Assembly (NCBI GenBank): GCA_023428065.1
Contig: JAEYZI010000067.1
Span: forward strand, 1-39,730
DNA from: Actinomycetes bacterium
GTDB taxonomy: Bacteria > Actinomycetota > Actinomycetes > Actinomycetales > Microbacteriaceae
Direction: 5' to 3'
DNA length: 39,730 bases
The position numbers and the translations under genes are program-made. This document shows positions 16,374-26,015 of the stretch, one piece after another (position 1 is the first letter of the stretch; each line of letters starts with the position of its first letter). The notes under the pieces are model-generated. The model saw only the letters and a list, made by a program, of their open reading frames with translations, had not been told where the DNA came from and ran no database searches.

Positions 16374-17427
16374 CGGCCGAGAGCCGCGCCGCGGCGAGTT
16401 CCGCGAGCTGCACGGCGTTGAGGGCCGCGCCCTTGCGCAGGTTGTCGTTCGAGATGAAGAGCGCGAGTCCCTTGCCGTCCGGCACCGACTGGTCCTGGCG
16501 GATGCGGCCCACGAAGCTCGGGTCGGCACCGGCCGCCTCGAGCGGGTTCGGCACGTCGGAGAGCTGCACGCCCGGCGCCGCCGAGAGCAGCTCGCTCGCG
16601 CGCTCGGGCGAGATGGCGTCGCGGAAGGTCGCGTTGATCGAGAGCGAGTGCCCCGTGAAGACGGGGACGCGCACGCACGTGCCCGAGACGAGCAGCTCGG
16701 GGAGCTCGAGGATCTTGCGCGACTCGTTGCGCAGCTTCTTCTCCTCGTCGGTCTCGTCGAAGCCGTCGTCGACGATGGAGCCCGCGAGCGGCACGACGTT
16801 GAAGGCGATGTTGCGCGGGAACTTGACGGGCGCGGGGAGCTCGACGGCGCCGCCGTCCTGCACGAGGCCCATCGCATCCTGCGCGACGGCCGCCGCGGCC
16901 TGGGCGAGCAGCTCCTCGCCGCCCGCGAGACCCGCGCCCGACACCGCCTGGTAGGTCGAGACGACGAGACGCTCGAGGCCGGCCTCGGCGTCGAGCACCT
17001 TGAGCACCGGCATCGCGGCCATCGTCGTGCAGTTCGGGTTCGCGACGATGCCCTTGACGGCCTCATCCATCGCGTGCGGGTTCACCTCGGAGACCACGAG
17101 CGGCACCTCCGGGTCCATGCGCCACGCGCTCGAGTTGTCGATGACGAGCACGCCCGCCGCGGCGAAGCGCGGGGCCTGCACCTTCGACATCGTCGCGCCG
17201 GCCGAGAAGATCGCGACGTCGAGCCCCGTCGGGTCGGCGGTCGCGGCATCCTCCACGACGATCTCCTCGCCACGGAAGGGGAGGGTCGTGCCCGCGCTGC
17301 GCTCGGACGCGAAGAAACGGATCTCGGCGATCGGGAAGTCGCGCTCCACGAGGAGGCGGCGCACGACGGCGCCGACCTGACCGGTGGCGCCCACGACGCC
17401 GAGACGGATGCCCTGGTTGTTGCTCAC
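16363..17427 (-). CDS. asd: Aspartate-semialdehyde dehydrogenase
   Basis: Converts L-aspartyl-4-phosphate to L-aspartate-4-semialdehyde with NADPH, the branch point for diaminopimelate/lysine, threonine and methionine. The 354-residue protein has the nucleotide loop GVVGATGQVG (10-19), FFASERSAG, the nucleophile C133 in ANPNCTTM, and FTGHSLSINATF with the catalytic histidine. The GTG at 17427 gives the family length and lies 6 bases after TACGAT (17434-17439 on the minus strand), a leaderless promoter pattern. lysC, its usual operon partner, lies 2.9 kb upstream on the same strand, separated by three plus-strand genes. Confidence 0.96.
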   Translation of the reverse strand: MSNNQGIRLGVVGATGQVGAVVRRLLVERDFPIAEIRFFASERSAGTTLPFRGEEIVVEDAATADPTGLDVAIFSAGATMSKVQAPRFAAAGVLVIDNSSAWRMDPEVPLVVSEVNPHAMDEAVKGIVANPNCTTMAAMPVLKVLDAEAGLERLVVSTYQAVSGAGLAGGEELLAQAAAAVAQDAMGLVQDGGAVELPAPVKFPRNIAFNVVPLAGSIVDDGFDETDEEKKLRNESRKILELPELLVSGTCVRVPVFTGHSLSINATFRDAISPERASELLSAAPGVQLSDVPNPLEAAGADPSFVGRIRQDQSVPDGKGLALFISNDNLRKGAALNAVQLAELAAARLSAATA

Positions 17428-17608
17428 CGGGTCATCGTACCGGCGTGCTCCCTGGGATTCCGGCGGGCGACGGCCAGGGTGCGACGACATCCGGCCATCG
17501 GCGACCGCTCCCCCAGTTCCCGGAACCCGGGGGCCCCGTCGCGATCCCGGGGGAACGGGTGGCGCGGCGAGCGATATCCTGGCGTCAACACACCCGAAGG
17601 AGTGATTC

Positions 17609-18772
17609 GTGGGCTTCATCAAGGCATTCAGCGGCGCGATCGGCGGCATGTTCGCGGATCAGTGGATCGATTTCTTCACCATCCCGAACGTGCAGCCCAC
17701 GGCGGCGCTGTTCCCGGCCGTCAAGAAGGAGACCAACGCCGGCCGCGGATCCAACACCAAGGGATCCGAGAACATCATCACGAACGGTTCGAAGATCGTC
17801 GTGCCAGAGGGCTACGGCCTCATCACGATGCAGGACGGCGAGATCACGGGCCTCGTGGCCGAGGCCGGCGGCTACACGTGGCAGTCGGACGACGTCAACA
17901 GCCAGTCGATCTTCGCGGGCGACGGCTTCCTCAGCCCCCTCATCCTGCAGAGCTGGGAGCGCTTCAAGCGCGGCGGCATCCCCGGATCGCAGCAGGCCGC
18001 GTTCTACGTGAGCCTCAAGGAGCTGCCGAACAACCGCTTCGGCACCCAGAGCGAGATCTACTGGGATGACGCGTGGCTCGGCACGCAGGTCGGCGCGCTC
18101 ACGCGCGGTTCGTACACGCTGCGCATCGTCGACCCGATCCTGTTCGTCAAGAACTTCGTGCCCGCCACCTACCTCACCGGCAACGCGGTGTTCGACTTCA
18201 CCGACATGAACAACGACGCGGCGACGCAGCTGTTCAACGAGGTCGTCTCGGCGCTCGCCCCCGCGTTCTCGAAGTACACCAACGACCCCTCGCGCACGCG
18301 CATCACCCAGATCCAGTCCGACTCGCTCGGCTTCGCGAAGAGCCTCGCGGAGGCCGTCGAGGAGGGCTACTCCTGGCGGGCGAACCGCGGTCTCGAGATC
18401 GTGTCGACCGCGATCGTCTCGATCGAGTACGACGCCGACACGACCGAGCTGCTCTCCAAGGTCAAGCGCGCCGACGCGCTCTCGGGCGCGCGCGGCAACT
18501 CGAACCTGCAGGCCTCGGTCGCGCAGGGCATCGAGTCGGCGGGCGCGGAGGGCGGCGGAGCCGGCATCCTCGGCGTGGGCATGGCGGCGGGGTCGCTCGG
18601 CGGCCTCGCGGGTCTGCAGCAGCCGGTCGCTCCCGCGGCGCCCGCCGCGACGGCGGCCCCGGCCGCGGAGGACCCGGTCGCCAAGCTCACGCAGGCGAAG
18701 CAGATGCTCGACGCCGGCCTCATCACGCAGGAGGACTACGACGCCCTCAAGGCGAAGGTCCTCGGCGGCTGA
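17609..18772 (+). CDS. SPFH-domain protein with C-terminal SHOCT domain (virion core protein/YdjI-like)
   Basis: A 387-residue protein of the SPFH/Band-7-like group often labelled virion core protein. N-terminal FIKAFSGAIGGMFADQWIDFF resembles that family's start; residues ~60-290 carry the SPFH-like fold (KIVVPEGYGLITMQDGEI, GGYTW, FVKNFVPATYL, GLEIVSTAIVSIEYD). A flexible Gly/Ala/Pro linker (~310-352) leads to a SHOCT domain at 355-387 (DPVAKLTQAKQMLDAGLITQEDYDALKAKVL). Bacillus YdjI of this family acts at the membrane with phage-shock proteins; the role here is unknown. The GTG at 17609 is fixed by AAGGAG 6 bases upstream. TATCCT at 17575-17580 may be the -10. It leads a three-gene operon. 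Confidence 0.85.
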   Translation: MGFIKAFSGAIGGMFADQWIDFFTIPNVQPTAALFPAVKKETNAGRGSNTKGSENIITNGSKIVVPEGYGLITMQDGEITGLVAEAGGYTWQSDDVNSQSIFAGDGFLSPLILQSWERFKRGGIPGSQQAAFYVSLKELPNNRFGTQSEIYWDDAWLGTQVGALTRGSYTLRIVDPILFVKNFVPATYLTGNAVFDFTDMNNDAATQLFNEVVSALAPAFSKYTNDPSRTRITQIQSDSLGFAKSLAEAVEEGYSWRANRGLEIVSTAIVSIEYDADTTELLSKVKRADALSGARGNSNLQASVAQGIESAGAEGGGAGILGVGMAAGSLGGLAGLQQPVAPAAPAATAAPAAEDPVAKLTQAKQMLDAGLITQEDYDALKAKVLGG

Positions 18773-18788
18773 CCGCCCCGTCACGGCG

Positions 18789-20033
18789 ATGAGCGACCCC
18801 TCGATCCCGCCGCAGCAGCCTGAGGCGCCGGTTCCCCCGGCGCCTCAGGACCTCGCGGACGCCCTCACGAACGACCAGCCGATCGACTCCTCGAACGCGA
18901 AGGGAGACGGTCTCACGAAGTGCCCGCGCTGCGGGTCGTCCGAGATCGGACCGGTTCCCGGCACCGATCAGCTGCGCTGCGCCTACTGCCGCTACGAGTG
19001 GGTGGCGGCGAACTTCATGCAGAGCATCGGCTTCGACTCGCCCATCGACCAGCTCGAGGGCACCGTGCTCACGACGGGCGTGCGCGACATCGACCGCGAC
19101 GCGTCGCACATCATCACCCTCAAGTGCCAGGGCTGCGGCGCCGAGGTCGTCGTCAACACCGAGAGCCAGCTGCAGGCACGCTGCCACTGGTGCCGCCAGG
19201 TGCTCTCGCAGCAGACGCAGATCCCGAACGGCGCGGTGCCGGATGCCGTGCTCCCCTTCACGCTCACCCACGAGCAGGCGGTCGAGCAGGTGCGCAAGTT
19301 CGCCAACCGCCGCCGCCTGTTCGCGCTCAAGCGGTTCAAGGAGGAGTTCGTCCCCGAGAACGTCGTGGGCGTCTACATGCCGTACCTGCTCGTCGACGGC
19401 AACGCGCACGCCGACGTCGCGGGCGTCGGCGAGATCAAGACGCGGCAGTACCAGCGCGGCTCCGACAACAACAAGACGACGTACTACGACGCCGACGTGT
19501 ATCGCGTCAGCCGCAGCTTCGACTTCACCGTCGACGACCTCACGATCGAGTCGTCGTCGGCGCGGGCGAACCACGACACGAAGCGCAACACCAACAACGT
19601 CATCAACACGATCCTGCCGTTCGACACCCGCAACTCCGTCACCTACGACGCCAACTACATCGGCAACTACACCTCCGAGAAGCGCGACCTGGACGTCGAC
19701 GCCGTCATGCCGGTGGCGCGCCACCAGATGCTCAGCATCGCGCGGCAGAAGGCGACCGACTCCGCGAACTACGACCGCGGCATCCGCTGGGAGTCGGAGC
19801 AGCTCGAGCTCAAGGGCACGCGCTGGGTGTCGGTGCTGCTGCCCGTGTGGCTCTACTCGTACTACGAGAAGAAGTCGAACGGCAGCGAGTTCCTGCACTA
19901 CATCGCCGTCAACGGCCGCACGGGCGAGACGATGGGCAGCATCCCCGTGAGCGTGCCCAAGCTGCTGTTCGTGGCGCTCACCATCGGCACGGTGCTCGAG
20001 GGCATCGCGATCGCCATCGTGGCGAACTACTAG
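18789..20033 (+). CDS. Double zinc-ribbon membrane-anchored protein (TFIIB-type zinc ribbon)
   Basis: A 414-residue protein of unknown function. The proline-rich N-terminus is followed by a zinc ribbon CPRC (44-47)...CAYC (64-67) and a second CQGC (~114)...CHWC (~133). The central 200 residues are polar and beta-rich, and a single hydrophobic helix near the C-terminus (VPKLLFVALTIGTVLEGIAIAIVANY) anchors it in the membrane. The two ribbons are of the TFIIB type but there is no cyclin fold, so a transcription role should not be assumed. It starts 16 bases after the SPFH gene and is followed 9 bases later by a small membrane gene, an arrangement that suggests a membrane complex of the three products. 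Confidence 0.8.
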   Translation: MSDPSIPPQQPEAPVPPAPQDLADALTNDQPIDSSNAKGDGLTKCPRCGSSEIGPVPGTDQLRCAYCRYEWVAANFMQSIGFDSPIDQLEGTVLTTGVRDIDRDASHIITLKCQGCGAEVVVNTESQLQARCHWCRQVLSQQTQIPNGAVPDAVLPFTLTHEQAVEQVRKFANRRRLFALKRFKEEFVPENVVGVYMPYLLVDGNAHADVAGVGEIKTRQYQRGSDNNKTTYYDADVYRVSRSFDFTVDDLTIESSSARANHDTKRNTNNVINTILPFDTRNSVTYDANYIGNYTSEKRDLDVDAVMPVARHQMLSIARQKATDSANYDRGIRWESEQLELKGTRWVSVLLPVWLYSYYEKKSNGSEFLHYIAVNGRTGETMGSIPVSVPKLLFVALTIGTVLEGIAIAIVANY

Positions 20034-20042
20034 GGGGATCGG

Positions 20043-20309
20043 ATGCTGGAGCTCACCGTCGCGATCATCACCGCCGACAGCGACTGGCCGGGGTGGCTGC
20101 TTGCCCTCGGCCCGGTCGGCGGCGCCACCTTCTACTGGGCAGTCTGGATGGCCTACCGCAACACCGACAAGAGCCACTCCTTCGAGAAGGAGACCGAGGT
20201 GGTCGTGAGCGGCCTCGTCGGCGAGGACGTCAAGATCGGCGAGAACAACGGCACGCGCGACCGCTGGGTGCGCGGGCGCAACGACAACAAGCCGCGCGAG
20301 CGGCTGTAG
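20043..20309 (+). CDS. Small membrane protein of the SPFH/zinc-ribbon operon
   Basis: An 88-residue protein with one hydrophobic segment (WPGWLLALGPVGGATFYWAVWMAY, about 15-38) and a charged soluble tail containing ETEVVVSGLVGEDVKIGENNG. I do not recognise a family. The ATG is preceded by GGGGGAT with good spacing and lies 9 bases after the zinc-ribbon stop, so it is the last gene of the operon. A perfect 10-bp stem terminator follows 4 bases after the stop. Confidence 0.8.
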   Translation: MLELTVAIITADSDWPGWLLALGPVGGATFYWAVWMAYRNTDKSHSFEKETEVVVSGLVGEDVKIGENNGTRDRWVRGRNDNKPRERL

Positions 20310-20312
20310 GCC

Positions 20313-20338
20313 GGGCGCGGCGAGCTTCCGCCGCGCCC
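20313..20338. terminator. Bidirectional terminator hairpin between the SPFH operon and lysC
   Basis: GGGCGCGGCG and CGCCGCGCCC form a perfect 10-bp stem around AGCTTC. There is no T-run, as is usual in high-GC genomes. It lies between two convergent genes and could stop transcription from both. Confidence 0.65.
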
Positions 20339-20368
20339 GCCCACCCCGCGGGGTGAACCTGGGTGCGC

Positions 20369-21634
<1,266 letters not shown>

Positions 21635-21721
21635 GGGGAAGCGACTCCTGGGGTGGGGGACGAAGGTCATCTTACCGAGCCGCGGATGCCCTCCGACGCA
21701 CGCCCGCGTGCCCGGGCCGGG

Positions 21722-22318
21722 TCAGTCGACGACGCGGCGACCCTCGAACGCGCGGCCGAGCGTGACCTCGTCGGCGTACTCCAGGTCGCCCCCGACGGGC
21801 AGGCCCGACGCGAGTCGCGAGACGGTGAGACCGGGCTGCACGAGCAGTCGGGTGAGGTAGGTGGCCGTGGCCTCCCCCTCGAGGTTCGGGTCGGTCGCGA
21901 TGATGACCTCGGTGACGTCGGTCGACGCGAGGCGCTTGAGCAGCTGCGGGATGCGCAGGTCGTCCGGACCGATGCCGTCGATGGGGCTGATGGCGCCGCC
22001 GAGCACGTGGTAGAGGCCGCGGAACTCGCGCGTGCGCTCGATCGCCACGACATCCTTCGCCTCTTCGACGACGCAGATCACGGCCGAGTTGCGGCGCGGG
22101 TCGCGGCAGATGGCGCACGTCTCCTGCTCGGAGACGTTGCCGCAGATCTGGCAGAACCGCACCTTCTCGCGCACGACCGTGAGGATCTCGGCGAGCCGCG
22201 TGGTGTCGAAGCTCTCGGTCTGCAGGATGTGGAACGCGATCCGCTGGGCCGACTTCGGCCCGATGCCGGGGAGTCGCCCGAGCTCGTCGATGAGGTCCTG
22301 GACGATGCCTTCGTACAC
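21722..22318 (-). CDS. recR: Recombination protein RecR
   Basis: Part of the RecFOR pathway that loads RecA at gaps; forms a DNA-clamping ring. The 198-residue protein has the N-terminal helix-hairpin-helix LGRLPGIGPKSAQRIAFHIL, the zinc finger C56/C59/C68/C71, a Toprim domain beginning VICVVEEAKDVVAIE, and the C-terminal ATYLTRLL...RLASGLPVGGDLEYADEVTLGRA. Start is GTG 22318, three bases after the dnaX stop, so the two form the usual dnaX-recR unit. lysC begins 87 bases after recR. Confidence 0.97.
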   Translation of the reverse strand: MYEGIVQDLIDELGRLPGIGPKSAQRIAFHILQTESFDTTRLAEILTVVREKVRFCQICGNVSEQETCAICRDPRRNSAVICVVEEAKDVVAIERTREFRGLYHVLGGAISPIDGIGPDDLRIPQLLKRLASTDVTEVIIATDPNLEGEATATYLTRLLVQPGLTVSRLASGLPVGGDLEYADEVTLGRAFEGRRVVD

Positions 22319-22321
22319 GGA

Positions 22322-24463
22322 CTACGCCTCGCCGTCGGGGTCGGCGGACGCGGTGGCCGGGGCCGGATCCTCGACGAGGCGCACGGGGCGGTCGCGGGGG
22401 TTGAGCTGCACCTCTTCGATGAAGCTCGCCTTGAGCACCTCGCGCACGACGGCCTCGCCGTAGCGGCCGGGACGGTTGGGGTTGCTCGATGCGCGGCCGG
22501 CCGGCAGCTCGCTCGCCTTCGCGGTCTTCGGAGGTTTGACGGGCTCGGGCTCCGCGGGCGCCGATGCCTCGGGAGCGGACGGCTCCGGCTCGTCGTCGGG
22601 TGGCGGAGGCTCCTCGTCGGCGGGCGGCGGGGCGTCGTCGTCGCTCGGCGAGGGCGCTGCGCCCGGGATGGGCGCGACGTTCCAGCCGCTCGCGGCCGGC
22701 GCCGCGGCACGCGGCGCAGGAGCCGAGGTGGCGGGTGCCGTGGCCACGGGCGCGGCGGGTGCGGCGGCACCCCCTTCGACGCGTGCGATGAACTTCACGC
22801 GCACGCCGAGCACCTGCACGATCGCCTGGCGGAGGTGCTCGCTCACGCTCTCACCGGCCCCCTGCGCCTGGCGGAAGCTCTGCACGTCGTTGTCGCTCGG
22901 GAAGGTGAGCGTGAGCACCTCGTTGTCGCCGTCGTAGGCCCGCGGCGTGGAGGTGTAGACGACCATCCAGGAGCCGCGCTTGATGCCCTGCACGACCTCG
23001 AGGATCTCGGGCCACGCGTCGCGGAGCTGCTGCAGGGTGACGGGTGCCGCGGGGTCGCGCGGAGGTCGGGTGGGCTTCGCGGGCTCGCGGGGCGGCTCCG
23101 GCGCGGTGGCGTCGTCGCTCGCGGGAGCGGATGCGGACGGGGCCGACGGCGCGGGTGCGGCGACCTGGGTCGCGGCCGAGGCGGCCTGCGCGACCGACAG
23201 CTCGGGGGCCTCGGCACCTGCGGCCGGGGCCGGGGTGGGGGCTGGGGCCGGCGTGGCCGCGGCGGGGCGCGCGGCGGGCGCGGATGCGGCATCCGCTCCC
23301 TCGATGCCGATGCGGCGCTCGAGGCGCTCGACCCGCACGAGGGTGCCGCGCTCGGTGTCGTCGGACGAGGGCACGAGCAGGCGCGCGGCCATGAGCTCGA
23401 GGTGGAGGCGGGGCGAGGTGGCGCCCGTCATCTCGGTGAGGGACGAGTTGACGACGTCGGCGGCGCGCGAGAGCTCGACGGGACCGTACGCGGCGGCCTG
23501 GTGCTGCATCCGCTCGATCTCGTCGGCGGGCACGCCGCGCAGCACGGCGGAGGCCTGGTCGCGCGTCGCCGCGACGACGATGAGGTCGCGCAGGCGCTCG
23601 AGCAGGTCTTCGACGAAGCGGCGCGGGTCCTGGCCGGTCTGGATGACGCGATCGACCCCCGCGAAGACGCCCTGCGCGTCGCGGGCGGCGAGCGCGTCGA
23701 CGATCTCGTCGAGCAGGGCGCCGTGCGTGTAGCCGAGCAGGGCGACGGCGCGCTCGTAGCGCACGAGCGTTCCCTCGGAGCCCGCGATGAGCTGGTCGAG
23801 CAGCGAGAGCGTGTCGCGCACCGAGCCGCCGCCGGCGCGCACGACGAGCGGCAGCACGCCGCCCTCGACCTCGATGCCCTCCTCGCCCGCGAGGTGCTGC
23901 AGGTAGTCGAGCATCTGGGCGGGAGGAACGAGGCGGAACGGGTAGTGGTGGGTGCGCGAGCGGATGGTGCCGATGACCTTCTCGGGCTCGGTCGTCGCGA
24001 AGATGAACTTGACGTGCTCGGGCGGCTCCTCGACGAGCTTGAGCAGGGCGTTGAAGCCCTGGGGCGTCACCATGTGCGCCTCGTCGAGGATGAAGATCTT
24101 GTAGCGGTCGCGCGCGGGGGCGAAGGCGGCGCGGTCGCGCAGGTCGCGCGCGTCGTCGACGCCGTTGTGGCTCGCCGCGTCGATCTCGATGACGTCGAGC
24201 GAGCCGCCGCCGTCGCGGGCGAGCTCGACGCAGCTCGCGCACGTGCCGCAGGGGGTGTCGGTGGGGCCCTCGGCGCAGTTGAGGCAGCGGGCGAGGATGC
24301 GCGCGCTCGTGGTCTTGCCGCAGCCGCGCGGCCCGGAGAAGAGGTAGGCGTGACCGACACGGTCGGTGCGCAGTGCCGTGCGGAGCGGGTCGGTCACCTG
24401 GGTCTGACCGATCAGCTCGGCGAACGTCTCCGGGCGATAGCGACGGTAGAGGGCGGTGACCAC
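22322..24463 (-). CDS. dnaX: DNA polymerase III subunit gamma/tau
   Basis: Clamp-loader ATPase of the replisome. In the 713-residue protein the AAA+ domain has Walker A GPRGCGKTT (44-52), zinc ligands C63, C72, C75, C78, Walker B FILDEAH and the sensor region KVIGTIRSRTHHY. The middle domain III follows to ~370; then long Ala/Pro-rich linkers flank a tau-like DNA/polymerase-binding domain (VTLQQLRDAWPEILEVV). No A-rich slippery site for a gamma frameshift was seen. The GTG at 24463 gives VVTALYRRYRPETF, the normal N-terminus, and lies 6 bases after TACTCT, so the mRNA is probably leaderless. An upstream start would put extra residues before the conserved head. Confidence 0.96.
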   Translation of the reverse strand: MVTALYRRYRPETFAELIGQTQVTDPLRTALRTDRVGHAYLFSGPRGCGKTTSARILARCLNCAEGPTDTPCGTCASCVELARDGGGSLDVIEIDAASHNGVDDARDLRDRAAFAPARDRYKIFILDEAHMVTPQGFNALLKLVEEPPEHVKFIFATTEPEKVIGTIRSRTHHYPFRLVPPAQMLDYLQHLAGEEGIEVEGGVLPLVVRAGGGSVRDTLSLLDQLIAGSEGTLVRYERAVALLGYTHGALLDEIVDALAARDAQGVFAGVDRVIQTGQDPRRFVEDLLERLRDLIVVAATRDQASAVLRGVPADEIERMQHQAAAYGPVELSRAADVVNSSLTEMTGATSPRLHLELMAARLLVPSSDDTERGTLVRVERLERRIGIEGADAASAPAARPAAATPAPAPTPAPAAGAEAPELSVAQAASAATQVAAPAPSAPSASAPASDDATAPEPPREPAKPTRPPRDPAAPVTLQQLRDAWPEILEVVQGIKRGSWMVVYTSTPRAYDGDNEVLTLTFPSDNDVQSFRQAQGAGESVSEHLRQAIVQVLGVRVKFIARVEGGAAAPAAPVATAPATSAPAPRAAAPAASGWNVAPIPGAAPSPSDDDAPPPADEEPPPPDDEPEPSAPEASAPAEPEPVKPPKTAKASELPAGRASSNPNRPGRYGEAVVREVLKASFIEEVQLNPRDRPVRLVEDPAPATASADPDGEA

Positions 24464-24469
24464 GCGTCC

Positions 24470-24475
24470 AGAGTA
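24470..24475 (-). promoter_or_regulatory. -10 element of a probable leaderless dnaX promoter
   Basis: TACTCT on the minus strand ends 6 bases before the GTG at 24463 and there is no Shine-Dalgarno sequence. The -35 is not evident. Confidence 0.45.
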
Positions 24476-24532
24476 GTCGGCGGCGCCGACCCTCACCGGG
24501 CGGCCCTCGCGACCGCAGAAGCTCCGCTACCA

Positions 24533-24562
24533 GGTTGTAGGACATCCAATATCCACTAGACT
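24533..24562 (+). promoter_or_regulatory. Promoter and GntR-type operator of the kinase-aldolase operon (site C)
   Basis: TTGTAG (24535-24540), a 16-base spacer and TAGACT (24557-24562) make a promoter whose -35 and spacer are covered by 24533-24552. Read on the minus strand, that stretch is ATATTGGATGTCC followed by TACAACC, matching the left arm of the palindrome at 38616-38640 except for one base. The core is TGT-AGG-ACA, the FadR/FCD type. Confidence 0.6.
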
Positions 24563-24587
24563 GCCGCCGGGAGAAAGGTGGACGTGG

Positions 24588-26015
24588 ATGTGGCTCGGCG
24601 TGGACCTCGGCACGTCCTCACTCAAGACGCTGGTGATCGATGAAGGAGGCCGCGTCCTGCACCGGGGTCGCCGGGACTACCCCCTCCGTCGCCCGCAAGC
24701 CGACTACGTGGAACAGGATCCCGCCGACTGGATCGCAGCCCTGGAAGCCGTCATAGCCGCGATCCACCCGCAACTCCGGGCTCGCATCGAGGGCATCGCC
24801 GTCGACGGACACGTGCCCTCACTCGTCGCGCTCGACGCACAGCACAGACCTCTCCGACCCAGCATCATCTGGCAGGACAGTCGGGCCGCAGAGGAAGCTC
24901 GGATGCTGCAGCGCGAGTGCGGCGACGCAACGGCCGCCCTCGGCACTCGACTGCCGTGGAACGCCTCTCAGCTGCACGCGAAGGCCGCCTGGATCGCGCG
25001 ACACGAGCCCGAGCTGCGCACGGCGACTCGCTGGCTCGTGTCGCCCAAGGACTTCGTCAACCTGTACCTGACCGGCGACATCGCCACAGACGCGTGGACG
25101 AGCAAGGGCCTCGTCAACGTCGTCACGGGCGAACCGGCGAGCCGCGTCCTCGCCGCGGCGGGGTGGACGAGCGAGGTGGTCCCGCCCGTCGAACCACCTC
25201 ATGCGCCTCTCGGCGCGCTCCGCCCAGGGCTTGCACGCACATGGGGGATGAACCCGCTCACCGCAGTCGCGGTCGGGTGGACCGATGCGATGACCTCGAT
25301 CCTCGCCGTCGACACCTTCGCGGCGCCCACGGGGTTCGCCCTCGCCGGAACCTCCGACATCGTCGGCGTGAGCGCGCAGCGCGCGGACGACATCCCCGAG
25401 TTGTACCTCGTACCCGATTCCGTCGCGCCTCTCGCGCTCTCCTACGGCCCCACTCAACTCTCCGGCGGCTCTCTCGCATGGATCGCGCGAATTCTCGGCG
25501 TCGACGTGCCCTCCGCACTCGACCTCGCGGCGACCGCGACCGCGCATCGCCCCACCTTCGTGCCGTACCTCGCGGGCGAACGCGCACCGGTGTGGAATCC
25601 GCACGTGCGCGGATCGTTCCTCGGAGTCGAAGAACAGCACGGCCCAGCGGAACTCGCCGCGGCCGTCGTCGACGGCGTCGTACTGAGCAACTCGCACATT
25701 ATCGACGTGGCGCGAACCGCGACCGGGACCGCCCCCGCCGAGGTGCACGTGGGTGGACGCGGCACGGATCACCCCACGCTTGTCGCGGGCCGAACCGGCG
25801 CATTCGACCAACCGATCGTGGTCCACCGCGAGCCCAACCTCTCCGCCCTCGGCGCCGCACGGCTTGCAGCGCTCATGGCCGGCACCACACTCGACACCTC
25901 CCCGCACGACACCCGTCGCCACGACCCCTCCCCCGCCGACCGCCACCTCTGGACCGAACGTCGCGCCGCCTACCGGCGGGCGACGCAGTTCGCACTCGAA
26001 TGGAGCACCACGTGA
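24588..26015 (+). CDS. FGGY-family carbohydrate kinase
   Basis: A 475-residue sugar kinase of the FGGY family (xylulokinase-like outline). The N-terminal phosphate loop is GVDLGTSSLKTLVIDEGG; IEGIAVDGHVPSLVALD and PSIIWQDSRAAEEA match the first domain; the second domain has GFALAGTSDIVG, YLAGERAPVWNPHVRGSFLG and VHVGGRGTDHPTLV. It transfers phosphate from ATP to a sugar, polyol or sugar acid; the substrate cannot be read from the sequence. ATG 24588 has AAAGGTGG 8 bases upstream. The stop overlaps the aldolase start (GTGA), so the kinase product or a derivative is probably the aldolase substrate. It is transcribed away from the rest of the island but carries the same operator. Confidence 0.88.
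   Translation: MWLGVDLGTSSLKTLVIDEGGRVLHRGRRDYPLRRPQADYVEQDPADWIAALEAVIAAIHPQLRARIEGIAVDGHVPSLVALDAQHRPLRPSIIWQDSRAAEEARMLQRECGDATAALGTRLPWNASQLHAKAAWIARHEPELRTATRWLVSPKDFVNLYLTGDIATDAWTSKGLVNVVTGEPASRVLAAAGWTSEVVPPVEPPHAPLGALRPGLARTWGMNPLTAVAVGWTDAMTSILAVDTFAAPTGFALAGTSDIVGVSAQRADDIPELYLVPDSVAPLALSYGPTQLSGGSLAWIARILGVDVPSALDLAATATAHRPTFVPYLAGERAPVWNPHVRGSFLGVEEQHGPAELAAAVVDGVVLSNSHIIDVARTATGTAPAEVHVGGRGTDHPTLVAGRTGAFDQPIVVHREPNLSALGAARLAALMAGTTLDTSPHDTRRHDPSPADRHLWTERRAAYRRATQFALEWSTT

Noticed and set aside
22322..24463. Programmed frameshift giving a separate gamma subunit in dnaX
   Set aside because: No A-rich slippery heptamer with a downstream stem was found.
21653..24559. A 968-codon plus-strand open frame
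   Set aside because: Antisense to recR and dnaX; glycine/arginine-rich stretches mirror the dnaX Ala/Pro linkers.
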